DNA of 64,000 bases from Azolla caroliniana. Its lineage: Eukaryota; Polypodiophyta. Below the pieces are notes generated by a model that saw nothing but the letters and a program-made list of their open reading frames with translations, made no database searches and was not told the origin of the DNA. Shown here in pieces: positions 1 to 10,812 of this stretch. Position numbers and translations under genes: made by a program. The DNA lies in contig JBHGNT010000001.1 in NCBI GenBank assembly GCA_043228905.1, positions 24,118,001 to 24,182,000 of the forward strand. The letters run 5' to 3'. Within the stretch, counting starts at the first letter, position 1. Each line of letters opens with the position of its first letter.

Positions 1-1391
1 TCTGCAAGCCTCTTCATCCCCTTCTCACTCATGTGGCACAGTCTTTTGTGCCACAGCTCACCGGCAGTGTCGGCTGCCACATTCAACTCTTCCGGACATA
101 ACCGGGCATTCATCAGGTACAGTGTGTTGTCTTTCCGGGCCCGAGCCACTATCAGGCTCCCTTTGCTGAACTTCATTACGCCGTTCCGGATGCTACCTGT
201 GTAGCCTTCATCGTCTAGCCTCCCGACCGAAATCAGGTTCAATCGAACCTCCGGAACGTGTCGGACATCCTTCAGCAGCATTTTGCATCCGGTTGGGGTT
301 GTCAACCACACGTCTCCTATGCCGGCAATCCGGCACGTACCTTCATTTCCCATCCGAACACAGCCATGCTCACCGGCTGTGTAGGATGAGAAGTATCTTC
401 TCTCCGGGGTCAGGTGGAACGATGCTCCGGAATCGACCACCCAGGTCGTCTCATCGCCGGCAATGTTTAGTTCACCTTCTTCGGTGATGAGCATGATTTC
501 TTCCTCACTTGCCGCGAGTGCCGTTGTTCCTTTCCGGTCCTGCCCTCGCCGATCCGAACCTCTCCGGTCCGTGGCTCCCCGGTATGCACCGTTTCTCTCC
601 GGTGACTTCTTCGAATCGGTGTCGTCGGCTCCGTTGTCTTTTCGGTAATGCCGACAATTCTTTCGGAAATGCCCCGGCTTCCCACAGTGGAAGCATGTGG
701 GCCTTCCTCTTGACTGCGACCGGGTCCCCGACTTCTCCCGTCTTTGCGGACTCCGGTTCCAGTGTCTTCCCCGATCCGATTCGGTAAGCAGCGCCTTCGA
801 GTCGGAGGCCGGTTCTTTATCTCTCCGACGCGCTTCTTCGTTCAAAATACTTGTCTTTACCGTTTGTAAGGACATGTTGTCTTCGGTGCAGGAGGTGCTG
901 AGAGTCACCACCAAGTTCTCCCAGCTTTCCGGCAATGTACACATCAGGATGATGGCTTGCATTGCATCCTCCAACGGGAACTTGATCGCCGCAAGCTGAT
1001 TCACGAATCCCATGAACGTGCTAACGTGTTCCACCATACTCTCGCCGTCCCGGTACTTGAGATTCACTATCTTCCTCATCAGGGAGGTCCGGTTCAACGC
1101 ATTCTTCCTCTCATAGAGGCCCGACAGCTTCCGCCACATCTCATATGCGTTGGTGTCGTTCGCCACATGTTGTAGAACGCTCACGTCGACGTATTGCCGA
1201 ATGGTTGCAACGGCTTTCCGGTTCAGAAGCCTCCATTCCGACTCAAGTACCCCTTTCGGTATTTCCGACCTGTCAATCGGTTCGTACAGGTCCCGAACAA
1301 TCAGAATATCCTCCATCTTGATCTTCCAGTCGGCGTAATTCTGCGCATTCAGCACCATCATCCCCGGCTGCCCGCTGCCGCCGCCTTCCAT
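1..1391 (-). CDS. copia gag-protease polyprotein, open to the window edge
   Basis: Read from ATG at 1391-1389 on the minus strand, the frame has no stop for about 463 codons and continues past base 1. In order it shows a gag region (starting MEGGG, with the copia-type stretch LCTLPESWENLVVTL-like near residue 155), a CCHC zinc knuckle (CFHCGKPGHFRKNC, near 695-650), the aspartic protease motif VDSGASFHLT (near 440-410), and the start of the GAG-pre-integrase domain (GELWHKRLCHMSEKGM, 60-10). The catalytic Asp and all knuckle residues are present. Gag forms the particle and the protease matures it. The start was chosen as the first ATG after the PBS, 16 nt downstream. Whether pol is also intact cannot be seen. 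Confidence 0.88.
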   Translation of the reverse strand, partial: MEGGGSGQPGMMVLNAQNYADWKIKMEDILIVRDLYEPIDRSEIPKGVLESEWRLLNRKAVATIRQYVDVSVLQHVANDTNAYEMWRKLSGLYERKNALNRTSLMRKIVNLKYRDGESMVEHVSTFMGFVNQLAAIKFPLEDAMQAIILMCTLPESWENLVVTLSTSCTEDNMSLQTVKTSILNEEARRRDKEPASDSKALLTESDRGRHWNRSPQRREKSGTRSQSRGRPTCFHCGKPGHFRKNCRHYRKDNGADDTDSKKSPERNGAYRGATDRRGSDRRGQDRKGTTALAASEEEIMLITEEGELNIAGDETTWVVDSGASFHLTPERRYFSSYTAGEHGCVRMGNEGTCRIAGIGDVWLTTPTGCKMLLKDVRHVPEVRLNLISVGRLDDEGYTGSIRNGVMKFSKGSLIVARARKDNTLYLMNARLCPEELNVAADTAGELWHKRLCHMSEKGMKRLA

Positions 1392-1406
1392 TTTCTGCAG
1401 CAACCC

Positions 1407-1418
1407 GCTCTGATACCA
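1407..1418 (-). promoter_or_regulatory. primer binding site, initiator tRNA-Met type (element A)
   Basis: On the minus strand the sequence is TGGTATCAGAGC, complementary to the 3' end of plant initiator tRNA-Met. It lies 3 nt inside the LTR. It is the minus-strand DNA priming site. Confidence 0.9.
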
Positions 1419-1421
1419 GTT

Positions 1422-2030
1422 TGTTGGGAATCGTCGCTTCGATTCACCTTCACCACTCGGCCACAACCGAGTAATCGCGAATCAATGCAGCAGAAAATAG
1501 GAACCACAGAGAGAAACACACGTATACACAGGGATTAACGTGGAAAACCCTAGATGGGAAAAACCACGGGAGTACAAGACTCCAAACCAACACTATACAA
1601 AGAGAAGTATACAATGGCGAGCTGCAAGGCGACGACCTTGAGCTCGCTGTCCTCGCCACAGGCGGCGGAAATACACAGAGGCGTCGTCCTCTTCCTCTCT
1701 CGCGCTCTATCTCTCTCTCTCTCTCACGGCTGCTCTCTCTTCACTCCTCTAGAGTGGAAAAACAGAAAAATGAATAGCAACATTAAAACAGTTTGCCCTA
1801 AGTCATATTTATACATATATGACTTTGGGGCTATTTACAACTATAGCCTCAGGGGCCCGTAGCAAACATATTCACGGATATGTCCCTGCATCCGGATCGC
1901 TCTCCGGGTACATTCGTCATCCGGCTCCGAAGCCGGGGTCTTCATCATCCGGTTCCGAAACCGAAACCGGGCTCGTCGGCATTCATCTCCGACATCCGAC
2001 CATCCCATCCGAAGGGACCGTAATCCAACA
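1422..2030 (-). repeat. 5' LTR of copia element A
   Basis: The 609-bp repeat is bounded by TGTTGG and CCAACA on the plus strand. On the minus strand it carries TATA-like sequence near 1810 (TATAAATATGAC), a CT-rich tract near 1695-1735, and the inverted-repeat motif CGTGG...CCACG at 1539-1568 that recurs in the other copia LTRs here. Confidence 0.85.
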
Positions 2031-3353
2031 GAAGGGAGACATGGAATACATTATGAATACAGAAGTGGGATGGTAGCTCTAAGCGGACAGCCATGGAACC
2101 AATTTTCTCGATGATTCGGAAAGGGCCTAACTTCTTGTAATCAAGCTTCAGACAAGGACGAGTGGTGGCAATATTGTGACAAAGAAGCCAAACAAAGTCA
2201 TCTACCTCAAACCGGGGAGCATCTAAGTGAAGGCGGTCAACTTGCTCCTTGTAGCGTTCGCCAACGAGGGTGAGCTCCAAGGAAAGATCGCAATGTACAT
2301 CCTCCAATAGATGTGCTCGGTCCTCCGCAGAAGGATTGACAGAGTCCAAGGGAAGCGAAATGTTGAAGTGGGGGTGGAGACCGTAGTTTGCGAAAAATGG
2401 AGTAACTCCCGTAGATGCATGCAAAGAGTTGTTGTAGGTGAACTCGGTAAGTGGGAGAAGGTCAACCCGGTTGTCTTGTTGGTAGCCAAGAGAGCAACGC
2501 AAGCATTGTTCCAAGATTTGGTTCAGTTTGCGGATGATAGGCGGAAGACAAATTCACAGTACAACCGAAGGTTTGCAGAAGGTGCCGCCAGAAATTGGAA
2601 ACAAGTCCATGTAGTCGAACCACGTTTATGAAAAACAAATCGGTTGTCTCCTCTATGGTAATGGTTTTGGCACATGGAGCAAAATTAGCCATCTTGGTGA
2701 AGCAATAGACCATGACGAATACCTAGTCATAGTCACCAACAAAAGGAAGGCCAATTATGAAATCCATGGAAAGAGAGGCCCAAGGCCGTTTGGGGATGGG
2801 AGAGGGTGAAGGAGACCATATGGTTGATGATGAGATGCTTTAGAGCGAGCACAAACGTCGCATGATTTAACAAACTCCTTGACCAATTTCCATGGTTGTG
2901 GCCACCAATACCCCCAAGATATCAACTCCAAGGTTTTCGCAACGCCAAAATGACCAACAAGTGGATCTCGTGACACTCGTGAAGCACCATGGTCCGACAA
3001 GGACCTTCTGGGACATACAAAAGATTATCTTGAAACAAAAGATTATCCTGAATTGTAAAACGAGCTAAATCGGTCCTTTTGGGTTCGTGGGAGGAGTTTG
3101 TGATACTTGCCTTGACCTCTATGGTGAATTTGTCAGTCGTAGTGGCTTTTACTATTTGCTTGAGCAAAGAGTCATCCCGGTGCAAGCAAGTCGCGAAGTT
3201 GTAGAATTGGTCACGCTTTAACAAACTCTGGGCCTGCTGAACATAGGCTTCATCCTCCGGAGTGAGCTCGAACTCAGACTGGCGGGATAAGACATCAATC
3301 GTTGTGTGTTGAGTGTCAGGTTGAAAGATTATCTCAAAATCATAGTCTGCCAA
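2031..3353 (-). pseudogene. gypsy integrase, broken (G1)
   Basis: Minus-strand fragments show the N-terminal HHCC zinc-binding domain (GHFGVAKTLELISWGYWW... CDVCARSK, about 2960-2830), a core piece and the C-terminal region with VFHVSLL near 2060. Two or more frame changes occur (about 2920 and 2500-2700), so no continuous protein is encoded. The end is truncated by copia A. Confidence 0.82.
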
Positions 3354-3362
3354 GAAGGTTGA

Positions 3363-3845
3363 TCATCGCACTTGTCTACGATTTAAGGTTCGTGTAGTAG
3401 AAAAGTATATTAGATTTTTGTGATCAGTAATCACTTGGATACGGTGTTGTGCCCCGACTAAATAGGCTCTCCATTCTTCAAAAGAAGTAATAATAGCGAG
3501 AAACTCCTTGTCGTATATGGGGTAGTTGATTTCTGGGGCCGTGAATTTGTGGGAGTAGTACGCCACCGGGTGAAGCACACCGACCTCATCTAATTGGGAG
3601 AGAATCACCCCAATGGCGAAATCGGAAGCATCCATTTCGACTTGAAAAGGCTTAGTGGGGTCAGGATGTAAGGGGACTGGTGCCATAGTAATGGTTTGTT
3701 TCAGCAAGTCGAACGCATTTTGTGCAGTTGTTGTCCATTCGAAAGTAGCATCCTTGCGGGTAAGATCAATGAGAGGTTGTGCAACCACTGAGAATCCTTT
3801 GATGAAGCGACGATAAAAATTGGCAAAACTAAGGAATGATTGCAC
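3363..3845 (-). pseudogene. gypsy RNase H region (G1)
   Basis: A 160-codon minus-strand frame begins with the thumb-to-RNase H link (SFLSFANFYRRFIKGFS) and contains DASDFAIGVILSQ, the RNase H first-Asp motif of gypsy elements, and later YDKEFLAI. It should degrade the RNA strand of the RNA/DNA hybrid. It is followed by a stop at 3363. Confidence 0.85.
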
Positions 3846-3848
3846 ATC

Positions 3849-4510
3849 TCATACCCACGTTGGGACAACCCACTCTTGGATAGTCTTGACTTTTTGTGTG
3901 TCCATTGTGATTCCCTGTGTTGAAATGACATACCCAAGAAACTCTACAGAAGTACGATCAAATTCACATTTTTCACTTTTAGCATAGAGTCCATGCTTGT
4001 GAAGTTTGGCGCAGACTAACCTGACATGTCGAGTATGCTCTTTGATGTTCAAAGAGAAGACCAAGATATCATCTAGATAGATCACAACAAAGTGATCTAG
4101 ATATTCTCGGAAGATGTCATCATATGTTGAAATACTGCAAGAGCATTACTGAGGCTGAAAGGCATTACCTTATACTCGAAATGACCGTAGCATGTTCTAA
4201 AGGCAGTTTTCCATTCATCTCTAGGTTTGATCCGTACCATATTGTATGCTCCCCCCCGTAGGTCAATCTTAGAGAAGATCCGCCCAATTCGGAGTCGATC
4301 CAACAACTATGGGATGAGAGGTAGTGGGTAGTGGTTGCGAATAGTAATCTTGTTTAGACCTCGATAGTCGACGCAAAGGCGTAAGGAGCCATCTTTCTTT
4401 TTCACGAACAAAATAGGAGCTCCTGCTGGTGATTTTGAGGGTTGAATAAAACCCTTTTCAAGGTTCTCGTCGAGATAAGTTCGGAGTGCTTGGAGTTTTG
4501 GTTCTGACAA
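3849..4510 (-). pseudogene. gypsy reverse transcriptase, frameshifted (G1)
   Basis: Minus-strand reading gives [23 protein letters not shown], a fingers/palm segment, then [14 protein letters not shown], then the catalytic YLDD motif (MIYLDDILVFS, near 4080). The domain is split into at least three frames around 4306 and 4090, so it is non-functional as it stands. Confidence 0.87.
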
Positions 4511-4567
4511 CCCATAAATTGGGCCAAAGGGAGGACTGGCACCTTCTTGTAGATCAATCGGACAGTC

Positions 4568-5170
4568 CTAGCGTCCATGCTTAGGCAAGTGATCAACATT
4601 CTTTTTCTCAAACACATCCATGAATTCTTCATACTTGGATGGTAGTGAGTCAGTACCTATCCTCATTGGATTGCTCGACTCAAAGGCACTATGCACTATT
4701 TTCCTTGTTGTGACTGGGATGTGAGCATCCGCCTTGGAGTTAACTACTACTTTAATGGGAGGGCGAGCGCTTGCTGCAACATGAGATACTGCTTGCACCT
4801 CTGAGCTGGTTTGGGAGAAAGTAATTGAGTGATTGCGCCAATCAACAAGTGGATTCTATGCCTTCAGCTAAGACAAACCAAGGATGGCCGGATGTCACGG
4901 TGAAGTGATAACATAAGATGTTAAGGCCTCCTGGTGGTCCCCGAGCTATAAAATAAGTGGGACAGTGGCTTCAGTGATTGCTCTCGGAGAAAGCATGCGT
5001 CCATCAATAGCTTCCACTGGGATTGTCTTGGACAATCGGACAACCAAAAATTGGTGTTTATGAACGAACCTTTCGTCCATAAAACACGTTGTTGCCCCGG
5101 AATTGAGAAGTGCTAAGGACCTAATTGAAATCGACTTGAAATGGATGCTTATTGGAAAGGAGAAATCTTC
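4568..5170 (-). pseudogene. gypsy protease and linker region, degraded (G1)
   Basis: Between RT and gag the minus strand gives short, stop-interrupted stretches. The part at 5100-5060 (ATTCFMDERF, with expected ATALLDSGAT-like spacing) resembles a gypsy aspartic protease whose DSG is no longer legible. The 4568-4798 stretch is the linker before RT. Confidence 0.5.
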
Positions 5171-5199
5171 TGTCTATGTAGTCGAACTATGGGAGTGAC

Positions 5200-6251
5200 A
5201 TGAATGCAGATTGTCCAACCACATGGCTCCTATTGTAGTTGGACACCGTCGTTTTCCGGTTGTTGGGGCCATCTTGTCATATTGTTTGTAGATATTTGTC
5301 GTTGAATATTCTTGATTGGGCAAAAACGAATTAGATGGGTGGATGCACCACAATATAAACATAGTCTGTTGGTTTGGCGATACCTCCGTTCAGCCTCGGT
5401 GAGTGGCGGGGTGCGAGCTCGATCAATTTCCATTGGCACGGGGTCATCGTACGATGACGATGGAGAAGATCTCGAAGAGGGTCGCCACCTTGAAGTTGCT
5501 CATTCCTCTTGACAAAGCTCAAACAACAAATTGCTTGTGTGATGGCTTGCGACAATGACGTAGGCTCCGGAAAGTTGAGTAGTAAATTTTTAATCTCGCT
5601 TCAAAGGCCCCAATGAAAATGGTCGCAGAGCGCTTGGCCATCCCACTGAACATAACATGCTAATTGTCTAAATTCAGATGCATAAACAGATACTGGATGC
5701 ATACCTTGATGTAATGAATAGAGTTTGGTAATGGCAGTTCGGCGTCGGTTCGTATCCCCAAATGTTGCCTCAAACTCTGCCAGAAAGGTAGGAAAATTTT
5801 GTAGAAGTGGTGATGAAGTTTCGACCAACGATGCAAACCAGGCATGTGCAGCTCCTGACAGAAGGGTTCCGATGAGACCAACTTGACGAAAATCATCCAC
5901 ATACCGTTGAGGTTGTAGTTGGATAATAAGCTTGATCTTATCTATGAACCCTCAAAAGTGTAGTGGGATGGCATCGAACTTGTCAGGTAAACTAATCTTG
6001 GGCTCCATACTTGTAGTGGGATGGCAAGGAGTTGGAGAAAGCCTAGATGAGGAACCATGCTATGTAGGTAGGACATTTGTTGATGCAGGAGGAGAGTTGT
6101 TTTTTTCTTCGAGTTCCATTGGTGTTCCAACATGAAGCTTCCGTAACGATTCCCGAAGGTTGTCATTCTCAAGTTGAAGTGGATGCATGGCTTCCATGAG
6201 CTGATTTATTCTCTCGGTAAGATCCAACATGGTGAGGCTTAGAAGATGCAC
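5200..6251 (-). pseudogene. gypsy gag with zinc knuckle, broken (G1)
   Basis: A coiled N-terminal segment (MLDLTERINQLMEAMHPLQ, near 6230) leads to a capsid core at 5900-5600 (LLSGAAHAWFASLVE... FLAEFEATFGD) and a CCHC knuckle CLYCGASTHLIRFC near 5340. Three frame breaks (about 6060, 5940, 5600) are present. The layout matches gypsy gag and lies directly upstream of protease. Confidence 0.8.
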
Positions 6252-6329
6252 TCTCTAGAAGGTTATTGAAAGTTCTAGTGATCAATCCATAATGAAATAA
6301 GTTGAATCTTATACAATAGAATAATGCAT

Positions 6330-6402
6330 AGATGGATGTAGCTCAACTGGTAAGGTTTCCCAATTAGACTAGAAGGTCATGGGTTCAACCCCCACCATTC
6401 CA
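6330..6402 (+). repeat. tRNA-like sequence (SINE head or tRNA pseudogene)
   Basis: An internal pol III promoter pair is visible: box A TAGCTCAACTGG (6339-6350) and box B GGTTCAACCCC (6382-6392), spaced as in a tRNA. No clean acceptor stem forms. It lies in the gap between gypsy G1 and the next copia remnant. Confidence 0.5.
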
Positions 6403-6444
6403 TGTTGCATCCTGTCTATGACAGGTTGTTCGATTCATCCTCTC

Positions 6445-6915
6445 TGCAAGCCCATTAAACTCAGGGGTCTTAGGCACTAGGTATATTCGAGTCGAATACC
6501 TTGGGACTTGCAATACTCTTTGAACTGACCTCTATACTCGCTAGCATTGGCGGTTTGGACAACCTTCAGCTTCCGACTCGACTCTCTTTCAACTCTGACA
6601 TGGAAGCAAGCCCATTAAACTCAGGGGTCTTAGGCACTAGGTATATTCGAGTCGAATACCTTGGGACTTGCAATACTCTTTGAACTGACCTCTATACTCG
6701 CTAGCATTGGCGGTTTGGACAACCTTCAGCTTCCGACTCGACTCTCTTTCAACTCTGACATGGAAAGCTTTGAAGAACGATAGTACTTTATCCTTCGACT
6801 TTAGTACGAAAGCCGACAACTTTCGACTATAGTTGTCAATGAACGTTACAAAGTATTGTCCGCCATGATGTGATGGAGCATCCACATAGCACACGTCTGT
6901 GTGTACTAGTTTCAA
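6445..6915 (-). pseudogene. copia integrase core with 160-bp duplication
   Basis: The minus frame gives LVHTDVC, QYFVTFIDNYSRKL and VERES with an EYRGQFKEYCKSQGI stretch typical of the copia integrase core. Two perfect tandem copies of 160 bp (6446-6605 and 6606-6765) duplicate part of it. The duplication is not a multiple of 3, so the frame is lost. Confidence 0.8.
6446..6765 (-). repeat. perfect 160-bp tandem duplication
   Basis: Bases 6446-6605 and 6606-6765 read identically throughout. Perfect identity in an otherwise decayed element points to a recent event or, in an unpolished assembly, an artefact. Confidence 0.9.
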
Positions 6916-6919
6916 TGCA

Positions 6920-7833
6920 ACTTCTCTTCTATTTGGTGGTCTCGAGTGGAATGCAACTTCTCTTTGGCTTTGTCCGAATCAGCTCTTTTCTTCCAACACT
7001 CGCTTTCTTTGTGGCCCTTCCAGCCACAATACCAACATTCTGTGTCGACTTTTCCTTGTCGACTTCCAGCGCTGCTTTGACTCCCCCTATTTCCGAAGTG
7101 TCCAGAATTGCTGTTGGCACCATCTTTGTGCCTTCGATTTTGCTCTTGTCAGCCGCCTACATTGCGCGTCGATCCGCCTCATCCACGGGGCCTCTCTGCC
7201 TTCGTGGATAGCATCTTGTTGTCGGTGTGTGTGCTTGTCCACACACCCGCGTGGTTCTCCTCTACAAGGAGCATCGATTGTAAGTCGAAAAACGAGGGAA
7301 AATTCTCCCTTGTACATACTGCAATCTGGAATGCTCCGAACTTCGACGCCATGCTCCCGAGATAGACCTACACCATCTTATCTTCCTCGATGATCACGTA
7401 GATGGAGGCAGGTGAATCACAGATGTCTTTAATCCGGGCCGTATTGTCAGCCACCAACATGTCCTTCTGTTGGACATTGCTCAACTCCTGTCAGAGTTGT
7501 AGCTTTCGGGCCGTGTTGCTTGCGGCGAAAACCTTTTTCAAGTTTCCCCAAGCTTCCTTTGGTGTCTTGGCATCCCAGATATGGATGAGCAGTTGATCAC
7601 CGACCCTAGACAAGAAGTAGTACATTACCCTACTTGCCACTTGTTCCCAAGCTGGAAAGTCCCTGTGTGCCACATCAGGTGCCGTATCATTAGCTCAGTC
7701 AACATAACTCCAGTAGCCATGTCAAAGCAGGTGCTGGTGCATCTTGTACGACCAAGATGCATAGTTGGATCTGTCGAGCTTCTCAGTCGGTAGTGAGCTA
7801 GCTATTCCTCGGTCCATTCTCTCTGTCATGTTC
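6920..7833 (-). pseudogene. copia gag with CCHC knuckle, broken
   Basis: The minus strand reads ATGACAGAGAGAATGGACCG at 7833, then a gag core (FPAWEQVASRVMYYFLSRVGDQLL... WGNLKKVFAASNTARKLQL, 7670-7491), and a knuckle WYCGWKGHKESEC near 7040-7000. Reading-frame breaks lie at about 7491 and 7120. Confidence 0.78.
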
Positions 7834-7842
7834 TTTATCGGG

Positions 7843-8326
7843 TGTTAGGGCTTGTCTGTGCCAAAGGAAGGAACTAGACCGGATGGATCTGGAAGATATC
7901 AAGAAACCGGATCAAATGGATCCGGTTGGCATCCGACCAGGCATTAGTTTATGTATATGTTCCAATGTGACTGTTGAGGTCACATTTGTAAATAACCCTA
8001 AAGTTATAATAGTATAAATATAACTTGGGCAATATTGTTAGATGTGTGTTATTATCATTATTGTTTTATTGAGTGAGAGAGATAGAGAGAGAGAAACAAC
8101 AAGTTTTCTGTTGTAACCGCCGATAGGCGAAGAAAGATTAGAGGTTGTTGCCTATGTGTCTCCCATTTATCCTTCCTCTCTCATAGTGATAGTTGGATTT
8201 TGTGGGCTCCCGTGGTTTTTCTCGATCAGGGCTTTCCACATTAATACTTTGTCTCATCTCATTTTCTATTTCCTGTTTCTTCCATTGAGTGATTGAGACT
8301 CGGTTTTGGCCGAGCACTATTCCGCA
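7843..8326 (+). repeat. 5' LTR of copia element B
   Basis: It matches the 3' LTR over most of its length (shared GGCATCCGACCA, TATAAATATAACT, TTGTAACCGCCG, GGCCGAGCA blocks) and ends ATTCCGCA. The first about 20 bases (TGTTAGGGCTTG) differ from the 3' LTR start (TGTTGGGAATTC), with a deletion following. Confidence 0.85.
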
Positions 8327-8331
8327 CGATT

Positions 8332-8343
8332 TGGTATCAGAGC
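8332..8343 (+). promoter_or_regulatory. primer binding site, initiator tRNA-Met type (element B)
   Basis: TGGTATCAGAGC, 5 nt after the LTR end. Confidence 0.9.
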
Positions 8344-9219
8344 ATGGAAGATCCATTCGACGCCATGTTCCAGCTAACCAGCTCCAACTACCCAGTTTGG
8401 AAGTCGAAGATAAGGGACATGTTAGTGGTCAAAGATCTATGGCTGCCAGTACAGTTTGGAGACAAAAGGCCAGATAAAATGGATGTTGCAACCTGGGAGG
8501 TGATGCATATGAAGATGAAGACATACATAAGATACTTCATCGACATGAGCCTGTACAACAACTTCAACGAAGAAAGTAAGGCTCATGTGCTCTAGGAGAA
8601 AATCGGTACTATGCTGGAGAATAAGACTCTTGTGAATTGGGTCTTAGTATTCCGGAGGTTAGTGAGACTTTGATACCAAGACATATCCAGTATGGTGGAG
8701 CACATGAATGCCTTTCAGGGGCTGATAAATCAAACAACCTCGTTGGAAGTACCTCTAGCCGACGAGGTACTCGCATTGCTGCTGCTCGGTTCCCTCCCGG
8801 ATAGTTGGGGGACGCTAGTTGTCACTTTAGGCAACATCGGGCCGGAAGGACCAGGAATCGGAACCGATCCGAAGGCCTTGGTTACGGAAGACAAGAATAA
8901 CCGGGGAAGAAGCCGGAATTGGAGTCCCCAGAACCGGGACAAATCGGGGACGAGGTCGAAGTCAAGGGGAGGCCCACGTGCTTCTATTGTGGGAAGCTTG
9001 GGCATTTCCAGAAGAATTGTTGACACTTCTGGAAGGAGAAAGGAACCGACAATGCCGACTCGAAGAAGGGTCCGGACTGGAGAAGTTCGGATCGGAAAGG
9101 AATGTTGGCAATCACAACAAACGAAGAAGAACTATTGCTCATCACCGAGGAAAACAAGTTGGACCTTGTTAGTGATGAGACAACATGGGTGGTTGTCTCC
9201 GGAGCGTCGTTCCATCTAA
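8344..9219 (+). pseudogene. copia gag and protease, broken (B)
   Basis: The gag begins with ATGGAAGATCC at 8344 (FDAMFQLTSSNYPVWKSKIRDML) and continues with LPDSWGTLVVTLGN near 8800. The knuckle CFYCGKLGHFQKNC is encoded near 8970-9012 in a shifted frame. The protease motif reads VVSGASFH (about 9190-9215): the catalytic Asp of the usual DSG is replaced by Val. Stops at 8594 and about 8670 break the frame. Confidence 0.83.
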
Positions 9220-9519
9220 CCCTCGACCAAAAGTGCTTCTCATGTTATAGAGCCGGAGATCACGGTTCTGTCCGGATGGGAAATGAAGGTGCATGCTGAA
9301 TTGTCGGCATAGGAGATGTGTGGTTGACGACGTCAACCGTGTGCAAACTGTTGTTGAAAGATGTCTGACACATTCTGGAGGTTCGGTTGAACCTGATATC
9401 AGTCGGTCGGCTGGATGATAAAGGCTACATGGGTAGCATCCGGAACAGAGTCATGAAGTTCAGCAAAGGAAGCTTGATCGTGGCCCGAGCTCGGAAGATC
9501 AACGCCCTGTATCTGATGC

Positions 9520-10500
9520 ATGCCTGGATTTGACAGGGAAGAAGTGAACGTGGTATCCGACACTTCTAGTGAGTTGTGGCACAAGAGGTTGTGCCACATG
9601 AGCGAGAAAGGGATGCGAAGCCTTGCCGAGGACAACCTCATTCCAGAGGTGAAAGACGTGCAGCTTGAGAAGTGCACTGGCAGTTTGGCCGACAAACAAA
9701 ACCAAACCTCTTTCTGAACCCGACCACCGACGAGACAGAAAGAACCACTAGAACTTGTGCATACTGATGTATGCCAAGTGGACACGAAGTCACATGCCGA
9801 ATCGCAGTACTTCATGACGTTCATAGGTGACCACAACTGGAAGATATGGGTCTCACTATTGGAGACAAAGGACCAAGTATTATCTGTCTTCAAGGATTCC
9901 CACGTGAGAGTGGAAAGGGAAACCGGCTGGAAGCTGAAGGCGGTTCGAGGGGACAATGGAGTCGAATACCAGGGGCAATTTGAGGAGTACTGCCAGTCAA
10001 AGGTAATCTGGCTCGAATTTACCGTGCCGAAGACACAAGAACTGAATGGACTAGCTGAAAGAATGAACCGGATTGTGATGGAGAGAGTCCTGGAGCATGC
10101 TTGCTGATGCCAAGTTGTCCAAGACGTTTTGGGCTGAGGCGTTGATGACGACGGTGTACGTGATAAATAGATCACCCTCAGCACCCTAGGACAGAAACAC
10201 ACCACAAAGAGTATTGACCGGTAAAGACGTGTCTTACCAACATCTGAAGGTGTTTGGTTGTCTCCCCTACATGCATGTAGCAAAGGACAAGAGAGGAAAA
10301 TTGGATCTGAAGTCCCGACCATGCATATTCCTTGGATACGGCGATGATGAGTTCGGCTACAGAGTGTGGGACTTGGTCGACAAAAAGGTTTTCCGGAGTC
10401 GAGACATAGTCTTCATGGAAGACAAGACCATTGCCGACTAGGAGTCGGAGAAGAAGATAGTGGACTCCAAGTCGACCGATAGAAATTTGTTGGAAGATGC
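9520..10500 (+). pseudogene. copia GAG-pre-integrase and integrase, broken (B)
   Basis: ELWHKRLCHMSEKGM (9570-9615) marks the pre-integrase domain. The integrase core follows (LVHTDVCQVDTKSH, 9750-9800; GDNGVEYQGQFEEYC, 9950-9990; TQELNGLAERMNR, 10030-10070). Frame changes occur near 9717 and 10107. Around 10225 it holds the uninterrupted version of the site into which a short element inserted in the related copy at 44.4-45.4 kb. Confidence 0.85.
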
Positions 10501-10812
10501 TAGGACACATCTAGTCATAAGCCGGATGTCAACCGAAGACCATGATGAACCGACCGGATGCGGACAGAGAACCGAATCGACTGAAGAAGAAGAATCAGAC
10601 ACCGGAACCGAACAAGACCCCAAACCGGATTCGGATGAAGAACAGACAGAGGAACCGGTGGTCAAAAACCAAGGACGTAGATACCGTCTAAGAGAGAGAA
10701 GGCCCCCCAGAGATTTCCTGATGCAGAGCATGTCTTATTGACCAACAAGGGGGACCCATAAAGCTTTGAAGAAGGAAAGTAAGACACCCATAGCCGCACG
10801 TGATTAAGTGCC

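Larger units (their letters stand above)
1..2030 (-). mobile_element. Ty1/copia retrotransposon A, 5' part
   Basis: A copia element reads leftwards and leaves the window at base 1. From its 5' end it shows an LTR (1422-2030), a primer binding site complementary to initiator tRNA-Met (1407-1418), and an open gag-protease frame (1391 down to 1). The right end abuts the integrase end of a gypsy element, so it was probably inserted there. The 5-bp target duplication cannot be tested because the other LTR lies outside the window. The open frame suggests it is the youngest element here. A relative at 49.9-53.8 kb has a similar gag but many stop codons. Confidence 0.9.
2031..6251 (-). mobile_element. 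Ty3/gypsy retrotransposon G1, degenerate
   Basis: Reading leftwards, the order is gag, protease region, reverse transcriptase, RNase H, integrase, which is the gypsy order. The integrase end is cut off at 2031 by copia element A. No LTR or PBS is recognisable at the right end near 6251. Stops and frame changes separate all domains, so it is inactive. The integrase C-terminal part (HNVFHVSLL, 2031-2100) is chromovirus-like, but any chromodomain would lie beyond the break. Confidence 0.88.
6405..7842 (-). mobile_element. copia remnant, family 2, minus strand
   Basis: Reading leftwards from 7833, a gag start and gag core lead to a CCHC knuckle and then directly to integrase. Protease and GAG-pre-integrase are missing, which points to an internal deletion near 6930-6900. 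The gag matches that of the short element at 19.4-19.9 kb. Its upstream side is broken at 7842 by copia element B. Divergent LTRs of the same family at 12.84-13.17 kb may be its own 5' end, displaced by that insertion. Confidence 0.75.

Noticed and set aside
9399-10322. 307-codon minus-strand frame
   Set aside because: Shadow of the copia integrase coded on the plus strand; the sense strand has the real motifs.
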